Source: Sipunculus nudus (taxonomy: Eukaryota; Annelida; Sipuncula; Golfingiida; Sipunculidae). From it: DNA of 64,000 nt. The stretch spans positions 78,485,056 through 78,549,055 of the forward strand of contig CM049310.1 of NCBI GenBank assembly GCA_026874595.1. Direction: 5' to 3'. The notes beneath the pieces were generated by a model, which saw nothing but the letters and a program-made list of their open reading frames with translations, made no database searches and was not told where the DNA came from. This document shows, in pieces, positions 11,142-22,919 of this stretch; position 1 is the stretch's first letter, and each line of letters starts with the position of its first letter. A program made the translations under genes and the position numbers.

Positions 11142-13094
11142 TAGAAGGGGGTATGTCTTAATTGTCTGGGGATACTATATGGCATCTCTGGTCCCAGAAA
11201 TTTCAAATTGCATCCGCCAAAACAAAGATTTGCGGATACTATGTTTTTGACTGGGTTCCGTCGCCGCCGCTGCTGCATCTGTTTCCGGAGAACTCCTCTG
11301 AGACTACTGGACTGATTTTTCTGAAACTTACAACATTATCGAGTCATATGTAAACTGGTGCCTTACCAGTTGGTGTTGACCTCTGACCTTTCCTCTCTCC
11401 AATGCGTCCTTCTGTTTTGACACATTTACCCACAATCAGGAAAAAATATTTGTACAAATATAGCCCTTGGATAGCTTTTTAACATACACAAGAAACTGGT
11501 GGCACCACCTGCAATTATTTTTGCACAGCGTTCATCTGTTAGTTTGACTTGGGTTAAAATCACTCGTATCTCGGCATTTGTTTGACTTATACACCTGGAA
11601 TTTGGCATGCGTATACATCCTGGATAGCTTTCTTGATTTTATGACAGAAGGCGCCACATACATTTACATTCATGCTTCAGATAACCATGCTGATATCTCC
11701 GGACTGGTTTGATATATCTTCCTGAAGTTTTGCATATGATTGGATCTCACATAGCTCTTTAATTACCATACAAGAAACTGGTGGTGCCATCTGCAACCAT
11801 TTGTGCACAGCATCCATCTGTTTGTCTGCTGTGGGATAAAATCATATCTCAGTAGTGGTTTGACTTTTCACCCGAAATTTTGCATGTGTATACATCTTGG
11901 ATATTTTCTCATTCAGATTACAGGTGGCGCCACCTACAATCATGTTTATGTGGCAGACATCCATGCTAATATGTAACGCATGTGACTCTATATTTTCCCC
12001 TTGCCACTCAATCCATGCCTCACTTCACCCGTCCTCCTCTGATTTTGGCGGATACATGTAGTCGCTTGTCGACTACCAGTATTCTAGTTAGTACTTGTTT
12101 TCACCATATATAGCAGGGCCTTTTCCTCTCAGCTTTTCAAATGCTAGTATATAAAAACAATAACAATAGAAATAGAATTTTTGCAATTGCTATCATTTTA
12201 CAAAATTCAGCCATGTGTCCCTTGTGTTCGTGAGGGTTTCATATTTGTTTTATTCATGAAAAGGAACTTGCTACAAATATTAAAATCCTCATCAGTGACG
12301 TGCCTCATGTATACACAGGTGAATAACTGTTCATACTACAAACTAACGGGTGTCTCATTTACGCCAAGTCTGTTGATATTAAAAAAGATTGCCCATAATT
12401 CAAAGATTTATTTACCCTGCATGAAGCCAGGGTTATTGTTTTCACTTGATTCTGTGTGTGTGGGTGTATGTTTGTCCGGACGATATCTGGTATAACAGAT
12501 GTTATTGAAATTCATAACAAAGGCTGGTGTTGTGAAAGTGTTGATGAAGTTCATTTTTGGTGTAAATCCAAGCATAAATAACCCCAGAATGAGTGTTTTA
12601 TGGGTTTTTATAGCACATTTTACCACTTGCACTTGTTGCATGTGACCATATGGCCATCTGTCAAGCGTGATCCGTTACGTCACAGGCGACAATGACGTCA
12701 GGCCAAGTGCCGTTTTCCCTGAAAAGTGTCTGTAAACCAAAATTCATCATGGGAGATGATGTCACACCATGTGCTGGTTCCCTTAAAGGTTCCCTTAAAG
12801 TAAAGCAACACACAATGTCCAGGGCATTTTTAAAAATATTCAGTTAAAAGTTCCCAGGAATAACATAGGGTTAATCAAAATTCCATATCACTATCTTCCA
12901 CACAGGGTTTGTGTCCCCATATCGGACGCTTTTTTAAAATTATATATTGATCCATTATTTACCTTGTCCATAATGAAAAGGAATTTCCATATGTTTAATG
13001 TTTAATTTGTTAGATTCTGTGCATACATTAACCAACTAGAAATTTCTGGCATCAGAGATGCTATAGTATCCCCAGACTGGGCATACCCCCTCTA
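11142..13094. mobile_element. 1.95-kb TIR element with TA duplication
   Basis: Imperfect terminal inverted repeats of about 55-60 bp occupy 11,144-11,204 and 13,038-13,092. They share GGGGGTATG, TCTGGGGATACTATA, GCATCTCTG and CCAGAAATTTC in the same order. TA flanks both sides (11,142-11,143 and 13,093-13,094), the duplication typical of the Tc1/mariner superfamily. No transposase is visible, so it is nonautonomous. The interior carries about two reverse-orientation units of the palindrome repeat expanded at 17.8-19.4 kb. Superfamily is inferred from the TA duplication only. Confidence 0.6.
11345..12090 (-). repeat. Palindrome-repeat family, reverse copy (~2 units)
   Basis: This is the reverse-complement relative of the 17.8-19.4 kb satellite. 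The phrase GAAACTGGTGG recurs at about 11,491 and 11,775 (spacing about 284 bp). It also has the GCACAGC..CATCTGTT blocks, the GACCTCTGACCTTTCC edge, and the GCTTGTCGACTACC..ATTCTAG edge seen in inverted form at 17,813. Most GGTGGCGCCACC palindromes have decayed (for example GGTGGCACCACC). The two loci therefore share both outer edges but differ in unit number. Confidence 0.65.
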
Positions 13095-13095
13095 A

Positions 13096-13115
13096 CCCCC
13101 CCCCCCCCCCCCCCC
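13096..13115. repeat. Poly(C) run beside TIR element
   Basis: About twenty cytosines lie directly outside the right TIR of the 11,142-13,094 element. Confidence 0.85.
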
Positions 13116-15330
13116 TTCTCTTCTGAAGCATATATTGATGCTTTACAAGGCCACCAGGTTCAAGGTCAAATATTTGAACTTGTCAGACAAAAATTGCGGA
13201 AACAATCCCTGAATCAATTTTAAAGAGAAAATATACTGTAGTTCAAAAGTTACTGGGGTTCACAATAATCCTATATTTCCCCAATTTGACCTGGATTGTC
13301 AAGGTCAATAATTAAAACAAATCTAAGATCTTGGTGGAAACAATTATAGTAAAATTGTGGAAAACATTTTTTTTAGATATCTTGCTCACAAGATTTTTCT
13401 GCAGGGTAGGCCCATGCTGAAACCATAGTATTCCCCGGCTTTGTCTGCAGATACAATTAATACAACAATAGATATAATTGTTATATAATGAATGAGGTTG
13501 AGTAAAATGCAGTCCTCGTGTCCTAGTGAAAATTGTAAAACTTTAACCCTGCAAATATATATCAAGCTAAATACTATATTCTTACCAATTACCATGCTCA
13601 ACACAAGTTCAGTTCAACTGCAGATGTAAATGAGAGCTGTGTAAGGTGTTGTTAGGGAAACCAATTTCATGTTAAAAAATTAGATTCCACTTATCAAGGC
13701 CTGTAGTTAAAATAACACAACAAATAAGATTTTATTCAAGATGCAAAAATAGAAATTCAGTTGTAGTAAATGTCATCTCAATTAGTATTCACTTAGCATT
13801 TCTGAAGAAATATTCCAAAATTCGATGTGCAAAAGAAATCATATTATTCTGGGGATGGGTCCAGAAACCCCCATTTTTAATTACAAAGGTAATTAGATTT
13901 CTACATATATTTAGCTAAGTATATGTGATGCTGAAACTTATTTTCTCATCATGGAAAATTAGAATTTGTGGATTCTGGAGCTTGCAGATATGACAGGTAG
14001 TTTATACTTGACTATCCAGGGCATATTCTTGGACAGTTCAACCCCCCCTCCCCCATTTATGAAGAAAAATTACCCATTTTCCACTGTTTTCCCCGTATTT
14101 TACAGCTAGGTCCCCCCCCCCCCTTGAGTTCTGAACCTTTTTTTTCAGTAAATGGTAACCCCATCTCCCACCCCAGGATCCTGGTCTGCTCCTATTACCT
14201 CAATATACCTTGATTGCTGCTATTAATTAAATCATAACTGATTAACTAATTAAAGACAACATGGATTAGAGACAGTTTTAGACAGTCTCTAAATCAAAGT
14301 TCATGACTTATGCAAATTCCCAACATCATAAATTTGTAAGTACTGAATTTCAAAACACAGCAAATTTGCATCATTTTTGTCAACATGCAAAATCAGTTCT
14401 GTGGAAACATTAGTTAAAAAAAAAAAAGATCCATAAAGTTTAGTATTTTGATTCCCTTTGTTCCTTTGGATCCTTGTATATGATCTAAAGGCTGAAGTGA
14501 TCTTATTTACTGAAGTTTATCTGAAGGAGAGTGGAAAAGACCATCGTTGAACACAGGAAGTTGTTCAACAGAGGTGGTGCAGTTTACAATCAAATCACTA
14601 TTTTGATCAACATGTCTGCAAAATTTGGTGAATGTTGCAGGAGTTTTAGATGTGGTAAGAAATGAGGCAGGACTTGAAGACAGACAGACTTAGACCATTT
14701 AAGTAGAAATCCCTTCTACTACAGAGAAATTAAACCAAGTCGCTTTGTGTGTCACCAGAAACTAGCCCGATCAGGACCCTTACATGTTGCCATGTAAATT
14801 AGAAGTGGGTCAGAGCAAATTATAAAATATGTTATCAAAAATTAATTAGAACATTTCTGTCTACAATCAGGCCTAATTTCATGAATAACAAAATTCAAAA
14901 CCCAAGTTGATAATCTATATACACATTTCTCTGAACAGCAAGCCATTCTGAAACATTTTCATACAATAAGTGTGTCATTTCAAAGAACAATTAATGAACC
15001 ATGTAGCAGATGACAAAATACTTTATTCATGATAAAAATATATTCTACATCTGACCAGTTTGACAGCAAACTGTCTCTGAGATTGTCATGACAATGAATA
15101 ATGTTACCAGAATCAACCACCAGGTGTCAGGACATGCTGACCAAAATTAATTTTCTTTGTCATTGACAGATGGCAGCACTTGCTAGGCAAAATGACTTAT
15201 GACAAGAGAACAACTATCAGTCGTCTACTTGTCAACCCTGTTAAAAAAGAAAATATTGTTTCTTCATAACCATTAAAATCCTGTTAGTAAAATCTTAATG
15301 TTATATCTTGCTGCTTTGTAAAATATATCA
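13116..15330. other. Noncoding, no gene seen
   Basis: AT-rich sequence with scattered poly(C) runs (14,041, 14,113). No coding frame or repeat with a recognisable end was found. Confidence 0.4.
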
Positions 15331-15335
15331 TTGTG

Positions 15336-16450
15336 CCAATATACATTACAATGCAGATCAAACCTATGTACATAACAAAGCAGACTACACCTATGCCATT
15401 TTACATTACATTTTTTACCTAGGTCTATGCTATTTTATATTACAATGCACACCTGTGCAATTTTACATGACAATGCAGACCTGTGCTATTTTACATTACA
15501 ATGCAGATCTATGCCATTTAACATTTAATACAAGGTAGACCCAGATTTCTGATATTTTACATTAAAATGCAGACCCAGATCTATGCTCATTTACACTAAT
15601 TTACATTTTACAAGTCAGACCCAGACCTGTGCCATTATACATTACAATGCAGAACCAGACCTAGGCTATTTCAGGTAACAATGCAGACCTGTGATATTTT
15701 ACATTACAATGTACCATCAGATCTATGTAATTTTCCATTACAATGCAGACCCAGATATGTTATTTTACATTTCTTTACATTTTACAGTTGAGAGCGTGAC
15801 TTATGCCACTTTACATTAATATGCAGAGCTAGACCTGTGCCATTTCACATTACAATCTTGAGCTAGACCTATGTCATTTTACATAACAATGTAGACAAAA
15901 CCTATGCCATTTTACATTACAATGCAGATCCAGACCTTTGCCATTTTACATTACAATGCAGACCCAGACCTATGTAATTTTACAATACAATGCAGACCCA
16001 GACCTGTGTAATTTTACAATATAATGCAGACCCAGACCTATGTAATTTCACAAAACAATGCAGACCAAGACCTGTGTAATTTTACATTACAATGCAGACC
16101 AAGACCTGTGTAATTTTACAATACAATGCAGACCAAGACCTGTGTAATTTTACATTACAATGCAGACCCAGACCTGTGCTTAATTAACAATACAATGCAG
16201 ACCTGTGCCCTTTTACATAACAATGCAGACCCAGATCTATGCCAGTTTAAATTACAATGCACATTCAGATCTTTGTCATTTTACAATACAATGCAGACCC
16301 AGACCTGTGAAATTTTACATTACAATGCAGACCAAACCTATGCCATTTTACATTCCAATGCAGACCCAGAATTATGCCATTTTACATTACAATGCAGACC
16401 CAGACCTGTGGCATTTAAATGAAGATCTAGACCTATACCATTTACATAAT
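15336..16450 (+). repeat. ~34-bp minisatellite, about 30 units
   Basis: Tandem units of roughly 34-36 bp follow the consensus ATTTTACATTACAATGCAG, then ACCCAGACCTGTGCC. Units are most regular between 15,880 and 16,420. Earlier units show insertions such as a TTTACATTTCTTTACATTTT segment. Open frames here simply translate the repeat (recurrent MQTQ/LHYNAD peptides) and should not be read as genes. Confidence 0.9.
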
Positions 16451-16473
16451 TCTACATTGGAGCATATATACTA

Positions 16474-16526
16474 CAAACACACACACCCACCCACACAGAC
16501 ACACACACACACACACACACATATGG
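16474..16526 (+). repeat. (AC)n microsatellite
   Basis: A run of CA dinucleotides with CCCACCCA interruptions, ending at CATATGGGG. Confidence 0.9.
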
Positions 16527-16559
16527 GGGGTAGCTGTGTGTGTAGGTGTGTGTAACATG

Positions 16560-17215
16560 TAATATTGTACATTAATTTCACTGAAAAGAACAGCTTAGTG
16601 AAGCTCCAAGCATACAGCTAGGAATATTATACAGCAATACAACCATACATTCAGGCATTATGTACTTGTATTTAAAGAAAAAGCAACATGAACCATACTT
16701 AGATGTTGTCACTTGGTCCCCCTGCCCACATTTAAAACCTTTGTGTCAGAAGTGGGATCCCTTACTTTCCTAGGTATTGGACATTGGCTTTCCATGAGGT
16801 CAAGCAGGAGCAGAGTGGACAGTTTCGATTATGTTTAAAAGTCTGGATAATGTGTATATATATTGTATGTTGGACACTCTCCCTGTAATGTTGTTGTTGA
16901 TAATCAGTATTAATTTTGCCACATTTGACTTTTAGCAAGTATTTCAGCTTAATTGGATGCATTTGTATATTTTTTTGTGAACCTTTGCTTCTACGACACA
17001 GGCTTGTCACTAACTTGGACTTGTAAACTCACACTTGCTATTTCTATTTTCCATGCCATATATCTGATGTGTGTTTTACATGACTGTACCATTTGATTAT
17101 TTGAATCATTTTTATAACATAACATATAAATGTGCTCAAATTTAACAAAAGTTATAGAAACAAAGAGTTATTCAAGTTCTTGCAGAGCTACAGAGCCACT
17201 CCCACTGCAAGAACT
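16560..17215. other. Noncoding, no gene seen
   Basis: No supported coding region or repeat boundary. Confidence 0.4.
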
Positions 17216-17252
17216 GGAGTAGCACCTGTTACTCTAGACAATGGATATCCAC

Positions 17253-17488
17253 TAACAGATGGATGACAACAAAGTCCAGATGAAAGACAAACAATCAAAG
17301 ACCATAATGACCAAAAGATGGATCACACAAAAGTCGAGATTAAATACAAACAATCAAAGACAATTATGACCCACAGATGGATGATACCAAAGTCCAGATG
17401 AAAGACAGTCAAAGATCATAATGACCAACAGATGGATGACACCAAAGTCAGGATGAAGGACTAACAATCAAAGACCATTATGAAACAA
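17253..17488 (+). repeat. ~62-bp tandem repeat, four units
   Basis: Four imperfect units share ACAGATGGATGACACCAAAG, CCAGATGAAAGACAAAC and AATCAAAGACCATAATGACC in that order. One unit has a short internal deletion. Confidence 0.8.
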
Positions 17489-17812
17489 AAATTATAGTTA
17501 CAAAAGTTTTGATGAAAAACATGTCTTTAAATGGTAAAACCATCCTGAAATATTCACATTGGAAAAGACTACTGTTGCTTACAAGGTTCTGAACGCTGAA
17601 AATCTTATAAGACTGGACATTTTGTGTCAATGTGCCATACAAAACAAGGCCTACAAGCCCTAATGTGAACCTGTGCAAAGTTTGGGAGTATGAATGGAGG
17701 TTTATTTTTAAAATTTAATATTGATCCTTTTAAGTCCTGCATATGTACCTTAGTCATTATGATTTCAGCAAAATGGACATTTCCGACCTGCAAGTTTAAA
17801 ACTAGGACATTT

Positions 17813-19430
17813 TAAAACTAGAATATGGGTAGTCGACAAGCATATATGTGTATCCACAGAAATCAGAGTGGGACGGGTGAAGTGAGGCATGGATTAAGTG
17901 GCAAGGGGAATAGAGTGAGGTGTGTTGCATATAAGCATGGATGTCTGCAGCTTAAACTAAATGCAGGTGGTGCCACCTGTCATAAAAACAAGGAAAATGT
18001 CCAGGATGTATAAACCTGCAAAATTTCAGGTGGATAAGTCAAACCACTGCTGAGATATGAGTGATTTTATCCCAAGGCAGATGAACAGATGGACAATGTT
18101 CATAAGTGGTTGGAGGTGGCGCCACCAGTTTTGCTTATGATGAAGAGCTATGCGAGATCTATACACAAGCAAAATTTTGGCCCAATCGGTCTAACAGTTC
18201 CCGACATATGAGCTTGGATGTCTGCAGAGTAAACGTGAATGTAGGTGGCGCCACCTGTCATAAAATCGAGAAAGCTGTCCAGGATGTATAAACTTGCAAA
18301 ATTTCAGGGGGATAAGTCAAACCACTGCTGAGATATGAGTGATTTTATCCCAAGGCAGATGAACAGATGGAGGCTGTGCATAAGTGGTTGCAGGTGGCGC
18401 CACCAGTTTTGCCTATTTTGAAGAGCTATGTGAGATCTATACACATGCAAAATTTTGGCCCAATCAGTCAAACAGTTCCCGAGATATGAGCTTGGATGTC
18501 TGCAGAGTAAACATGAATGTAGGTGGTGCCACCTGTCATAAAATCGAGAAAGCTGTCCAGGATGTATAAACCTGCAAATTTTCAGGTGGAAAAGTCAAAC
18601 CACTGCTGAGATATGAGTGATTTTATCCCAAGGCAGATGAACAGATGGACGCTGTGCATGAGTGGTTGCAGGTGGCGCCACCAGTTTTGCCTATGATGAA
18701 GAGCTATGTGAGATCTATACACATGCAAAATTTTGGCCCAATCAGTAGAACGGTTCCCGAGATATGAGCTTGGATCTCTGCAGAGTAAACGTGAATATAG
18801 GTGGCGCCACCTGTCATAAATCGAGAAAGCTGTCCAGGATGTATAAACCTGCAAAATTTCAGGTGGATAAGTCAAACCACTGCTGAGATATGAGTGATTT
18901 TATCCCAAGGCAGATGAACAGATGGAGGCTGTGCATAAGTGGTTGCAGGTGGCGCCACCAGTTTTGCCTATTTTGAAGAGCTATGTGAGATCTATACACA
19001 TGCAAAATTTTGGCCCAATCAGTCAAACAGTTCCCGAGATATGAGCTTGGATGACTGCAGAGTAAACATGAATGTAGGTGGCGCCACCTGTCATAAAATC
19101 GAGAAAGCTGTCCAGGATGTATAAACCTGCAAAATTTCAGGTAGATAAAACAAACCACTGCTGAGATATGAGTGATATTATCCCAAGGTAGATGAACAGA
19201 TGGACGCTGTTCAAAAATGGTTGCAGGTGGCGCCACCATTTTTAGTGTATGTTATAAAGCTATCAAAGGGCTACATTTGTGCAAGATTTTTAGCCTGATA
19301 GGTCAAACGGTTCCCGAGATATGCGGGTTTATGTGTGGAAACAGACGCACAAATGGACGCTGGGCAGCAAGGAAAGGTCAGAGGTCAACCAAAAATGAAG
19401 GCGCAGCAGTTCACATGTGACCTGATGATA
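17813..19430 (+). repeat. 278-bp satellite with paired GGTGGCGCCACC palindromes
   Basis: About five and a half tandem units. The 12-bp perfect palindrome GGTGGCGCCACC starts at 18,115, 18,393, 18,671, 18,948 and 19,226 (spacings 278, 278, 277, 278). A second palindrome per unit (for example 18,244 and 19,077) lies about 129 bp after the first, and one copy has decayed to GGTGGTGCCACC. Other conserved blocks are TGAGATATGAGTGATTTTATC, CCAGGATGTATAAACC and AGAGCTATGTGAGATCTATAC. The left edge CTAGAATATGGGTAGTCGAC and the right edge GGTCAGAGGTCAAC match, inverted, the edges of the smaller 11.3-12.1 kb copy. Open frames across it, on both strands, are repeat translations. Confidence 0.9.
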
Positions 19431-19518
19431 AACCCAATTCGCTTAAAATGCAAACCAAGTTTTTTCAAACAGTTGATAGATATAGTTCCAATAATCTGGG
19501 AATTCTGCATCTAAACAT

Positions 19519-19548
19519 TGTGTCTAGACGTCTAGACGTCTAGACACA
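19519..19548. repeat. 30-bp perfect palindrome with CTAGACGT repeats
   Basis: TGTGTCTAGACGT continues through CTAGACGT repeats to ACGTCTAGACACA. The whole 30 bp equals its own reverse complement, and another GTCTAGAC follows just after it. Confidence 0.9.
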
Positions 19549-19990
19549 TTGTCTAGACCCCCCCCCCAGCCAGGTCAGTTGCCATGGTGATGTCTGAACC
19601 CCACCTGTTTGTACTGAGTGACCTCTTGACTTGGCTGCTGAAACTCAGAATGTTGTCAGATGTTTTCAAATACAGAAAGCCTTTTTCAATTGGCTACAAT
19701 GCTTTTTTAAAACTGTATTTACCCAATCTATTCTTATAAAACTGGCAGAACTCTACCATAGAATAATTCTCATAAAGTTTAAACCAATCAGCTTAACAGT
19801 TTCATTATAAATCAGTGTATAAGCTAGAAGAGTTTAAAATTACATTTTCGTGTCAGTGCAATAGAAAGATACAGATGATTACTACACTATGAGATCTTGT
19901 GTCTGTACAGAATGGCAACAAGTTAGTTCCTGCTGATCTCTTATTGTACTGACTGTCACAAAATGCCCGAACAATGGACTAGAAGGGTAT
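19549..19990. other. Noncoding, no gene seen
   Basis: Contains a short poly(C) run at 19,558. Nothing else identified. Confidence 0.35.
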
Positions 19991-19996
19991 GACAGA

Positions 19997-20870
19997 TTTC
20001 AACCCAACAATGGATATTACAATTGTTGGAACACAGTGGCAAAAATGGATCAGAGGATTCATGTGTTATGTCAAAGGTGAGGGCGTAGCCCACAATTAAC
20101 AGCACTTAAACTTGTTATGGTACAGCGCCAGGAAAAGTCCAGGACATTTGGGAATTGGTTGATGCCAGGAGTAGCAATAATATGGAAATGAGACTGACTA
20201 CAATTGTGCAGTAAGGATTTTAAATGCACATTTTAAACCCAAGATAAATACTACATATGAAAGGCACATGTTTTGACTAATGAAACAGTATGATGATGAG
20301 ACTGTAGATTAGTTTGTCACTAGATCAGAAGAGAAAGCTTGTTATTGCTTGTTATTTTGCTGATAGTGACAATCAGATTAGACACCAAATAATTCAGACC
20401 TGCAAATCACAGAGGGTTTGTCGAACTGTTGAGAAAAGGTGCTAGTCTCACACTTGAAGAATTACACTGCATAGCATGATCAATTGAAAATACAGATGGA
20501 CCCAGTTAAAAACTATGGCTGGGGGATCAGCAAGTAACATTGCTGTGAACAGACTGAAACATGTCAAACAGGTGAAACAATGTTTCAGAAAATCTCTAAG
20601 TAAACTAGAATCTCAACAAACCACTAAGAAGGGACTTCCTGTACGTTTTAGATGCAGATATGAGGGGCACACTTACAGAGATGAGAAATACCCAGCCAGA
20701 GGCAAAACTTGTTACATGTGCAGGGGATGTTGGACTTTCTCTGCACGCTGTCATTTTCGATGCCATGAAAGTGATAAAAAGAAAGTAAATTTTACCCTGA
20801 AGGGTGCAGCCACTTCAATTATAGGTCAGGTTGACAATAATTTAAGTGTAACCAAACACAGTTTGTATTA
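19997..20870 (+). pseudogene. Ty3/gypsy-type Gag relic with zinc knuckles
   Basis: Frames pieced by eye show a Gag capsid-like order. First comes a tryptophan-rich start (TQWQKWIRGF, 20,031 on), then HFKP and FVTRSEEKA, then TLEELHCIA. Last are two degenerate CCHC knuckles in the 118-codon frame at 20,515-20,871: a GHTYRDEKYPARGKTCYMC stretch, with some cysteines or histidines replaced. Gag proteins of this type package retrotransposon RNA. Several frameshifts and stops make it nonfunctional. No protease or RT follows, and an unrelated 0.44-kb repeat begins right after. Confidence 0.6.
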
Positions 20871-20904
20871 ACAGTGTTATTATAATAATGTTTTCATTAT
20901 CTTA

Positions 20905-21345
20905 ATTAATTTATCACTGTATTTTATATTGGAAGCCCTATGTTCTGTTATCTTTAATACTGAAAAGGGATGTAGTCTGGAAAGCTGCTGATAGGAGACA
21001 GCACCTGACCAAGCAATGCCCCTGGATGAAGGACCTATCTTAGTACACTAGGTTAATGACCTCTGCCCCAATGTCTGGGCCCTTGTCCCAGAGAATGGGC
21101 CATTCTCTGGGACAAGGGATTAGTGTAACTGGGGTTCACTGTCTCAGAAAAACAGGCCCCTGTTGGACAGGCTTATTGGCTGTTACATTTGTTGTAACAA
21201 AATGAACAGGTGTATGAATTTTCAAAGAAGATCATGACTACATGTGACTTGAAAGGAATATTACAAATGTCTCAGAAAACCCAATGATTGAGGTTATTTC
21301 AACCTGCTTGCACAAGAATTAGAGTAAAAACAATGACCAGAAGTG
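20905..21345 (+). repeat. 0.44-kb interspersed repeat, copy 1
   Basis: Aligns by eye with 28,800-29,232 through shared blocks GGGATGTAGTCTGGAAAGCT, GCAATGCCCCTGGA, GGGGTTCACTGTCT, TTGTTGTAACAAAATGAACA and AAAGAAGATCATGACT. Both copies directly follow a gypsy-type coding relic, so this may be a terminal or untranslated part of one retroelement family. Copy 1 uniquely contains a 39-bp hairpin at 21,080-21,118. Confidence 0.75.
21080..21118. repeat. 39-bp perfect hairpin
   Basis: Arms of 19 bp (CCCTTGTCCCAGAGAATGG and its exact complement) are separated by one G. The homologous position in the second copy (about 28,970-28,990) has only one arm-like segment, so the hairpin is specific to this copy. 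Confidence 0.9.
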
Positions 21346-21516
21346 CAGTCACAAAATTAAGTTAAACAGTAAACTGGCACTACTCTACGTGTAGTAGCCA
21401 TGACTGCTGTGCTGCGCGAGTGATTTAGTCAACATTGCGTCTTGTAAGATGTGCCCAATGTATGTGTACTCTATTGAAACAGATTATGTAACATCATTTT
21501 CTCTATTATCATAACA
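21346..21516 (+). repeat. Possible LTR end
   Basis: The segment ends ATCATAACA and is followed immediately by TGGTGGCAGCAG. LTR retrotransposons commonly end in CA and are followed by a TGG-initial primer binding site. The left boundary and a partner LTR were not found. Confidence 0.35.
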
Positions 21517-21528
21517 TGGTGGCAGCAG
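21517..21528 (+). promoter_or_regulatory. Candidate primer binding site
   Basis: TGGTGGCAGCAG would pair with a tRNA 3' end in CCA. It abuts the possible LTR end at 21,516. The tRNA identity is not assigned. Confidence 0.3.
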
Positions 21529-22020
21529 TTTGCTTACCGACTACACACTCTTCAGGAATTGTTGTGGACATGGAAATATTGCTATTTGCATAGCACAAGG
21601 CAGACTTTCAAACTTTGCTAACTCACCTGCGGATGATTTGGACTTGCAGCCTCATGTGTGTCAGATTAGCACTGGATATTACATACATGCAAGCCACATG
21701 GACACTTGAATACAATATACAGATACAGTTTTTGTATAAATACTTCATTATATGTAATTTCAAGACTGTTACAATCATTAATTCCTTGGACAGTGTGCAT
21801 ACTTAAGGTTCAAAATAGATTGAACCGGTACCGGTAGGTGGCGCCACATACCCCAGTGACTGAAAACTGCTATTATAAGATACAAAGAATCCTGTGTACA
21901 TTGGTCAAATGCACATTTATACCCTTTCATATATCAGAAAGAAGTCAGATTGTATTAATGTTCTATCATAGACTATCAAAGATGTGTATATCATCGTGTG
22001 CCAGCTCTAAAATCTGTTCA
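21529..22020. other. Noncoding; no gene seen
   Basis: Contains ACCGGTACCGGT (palindromic) at about 21,824, followed by an isolated GGTGGCGCCA at about 21,837 related to the satellite palindrome. No coding support. Confidence 0.35.
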
Positions 22021-22023
22021 AAA

Positions 22024-22830
22024 TGTCAAAATACTCAACTACTGACTGGTCACATGCCGACCGTGGCGAGGCATTCCATCTGTTTAAACAGCGCATTTAT
22101 TTATTTTTTTAGGATGAAGGGGTCACAGATCCAGCCAAACAAGCTACAAAACTTCAGATTGCTATCGGAGAGGAAGGACTAAGACACATCAATGCTTCTG
22201 CTCTCAGTGAAGATGATAAAAGAAAGCCACACAATCTATATAAATTATTTGAAGACCAGTTAGACATCATAGTTAACTTCTTCTGTATTTAGAGAAAGGA
22301 GCTCATGCAATATAGACAGCAGCCACCAGAAACGACAGACGACTTTGTCATGAGATGCAGACAAAAGGGTAAGTCCTGTCACTTTGATACAGCTGAGCTT
22401 ACTGAGCATATAATTGAACTTTTCATAGCCAGCCATCCCCATGAATCCTTTCAAAAGTTTCTGCTTGACTGCCAAAAAGGCCTCGCTGTGGATGAACTGT
22501 TAACACAAGCCTGAAAATATAAAGCCATTGTGAGAGGGAAAGAAACCCGGAACAAACTAGAGGGCAGCACTGTAGATTTGCATGACATTAAGAAAGTCAG
22601 TCATAAATGTAGATTGTCACATCCACCATTATACCAGAATAGCTGTGCCAAATCATTCCAGAACAGTTACAGGAGGCACAACATTGAGGAACTATAGAAT
22701 CAGGTCAAACAACTTGAAGAACAACTGTAGGTCATGATAATCCAACCATTTGTCATTTATGACAATAAACTGGCTATGTTTGCTGGTTCCTATAAAGAAC
22801 TTGAGAACTGGATAAAAGATGCCTCTGCAC
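22024..22830 (+). pseudogene. Ty3/gypsy-type Gag relic
   Basis: The reading resumes across a few stops and shifts. It runs AFHLFKQRI, a QIAIGEEGLRHINASALS segment, then FEDQLDIIVNF. The conserved block QYRQQPPETTDDFVMRC follows (frame at 22,305-22,514), then ELTEHIIELFIASHPHE and KLEGSTVD. This order is typical of the Retrotrans_gag region of animal gypsy elements. A further segment near 22,740-22,830 (MFAGSYKELENWIKDA) resembles the N-terminus of a different Gag and suggests a junction. No zinc knuckle or pol follows in frame. Confidence 0.65.
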
Positions 22831-22919
22831 TGAAAACTTTGAATCACCCAATTATGACCCCCCAACGGGGATTCAGAAGGTGGAAATGGCTATGGTTGTC
22901 ATAACACAGCATTGAACTG

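Noticed and set aside
12181-12495. 104-codon open frame inside the TIR element as a transposase piece
   Set aside because: No DDE or helix-turn-helix motif, low-complexity hydrophobic/cysteine-rich text typical of AT-rich chance frames.
15308-16555. Frames rich in MQTQ and LHYNAD repeats suggesting a repetitive secreted protein
   Set aside because: Direct translation of the 34-bp minisatellite; frames shift with unit length, and there is no signal peptide or flanking coding signal.
17825-19420. Repeated frames with GGATSFAY and GGATCHK peptides on + and WRHL-type frames on the - strand
   Set aside because: Pure translation of the 278-bp satellite on both strands; frames begin and end with the repeat unit.
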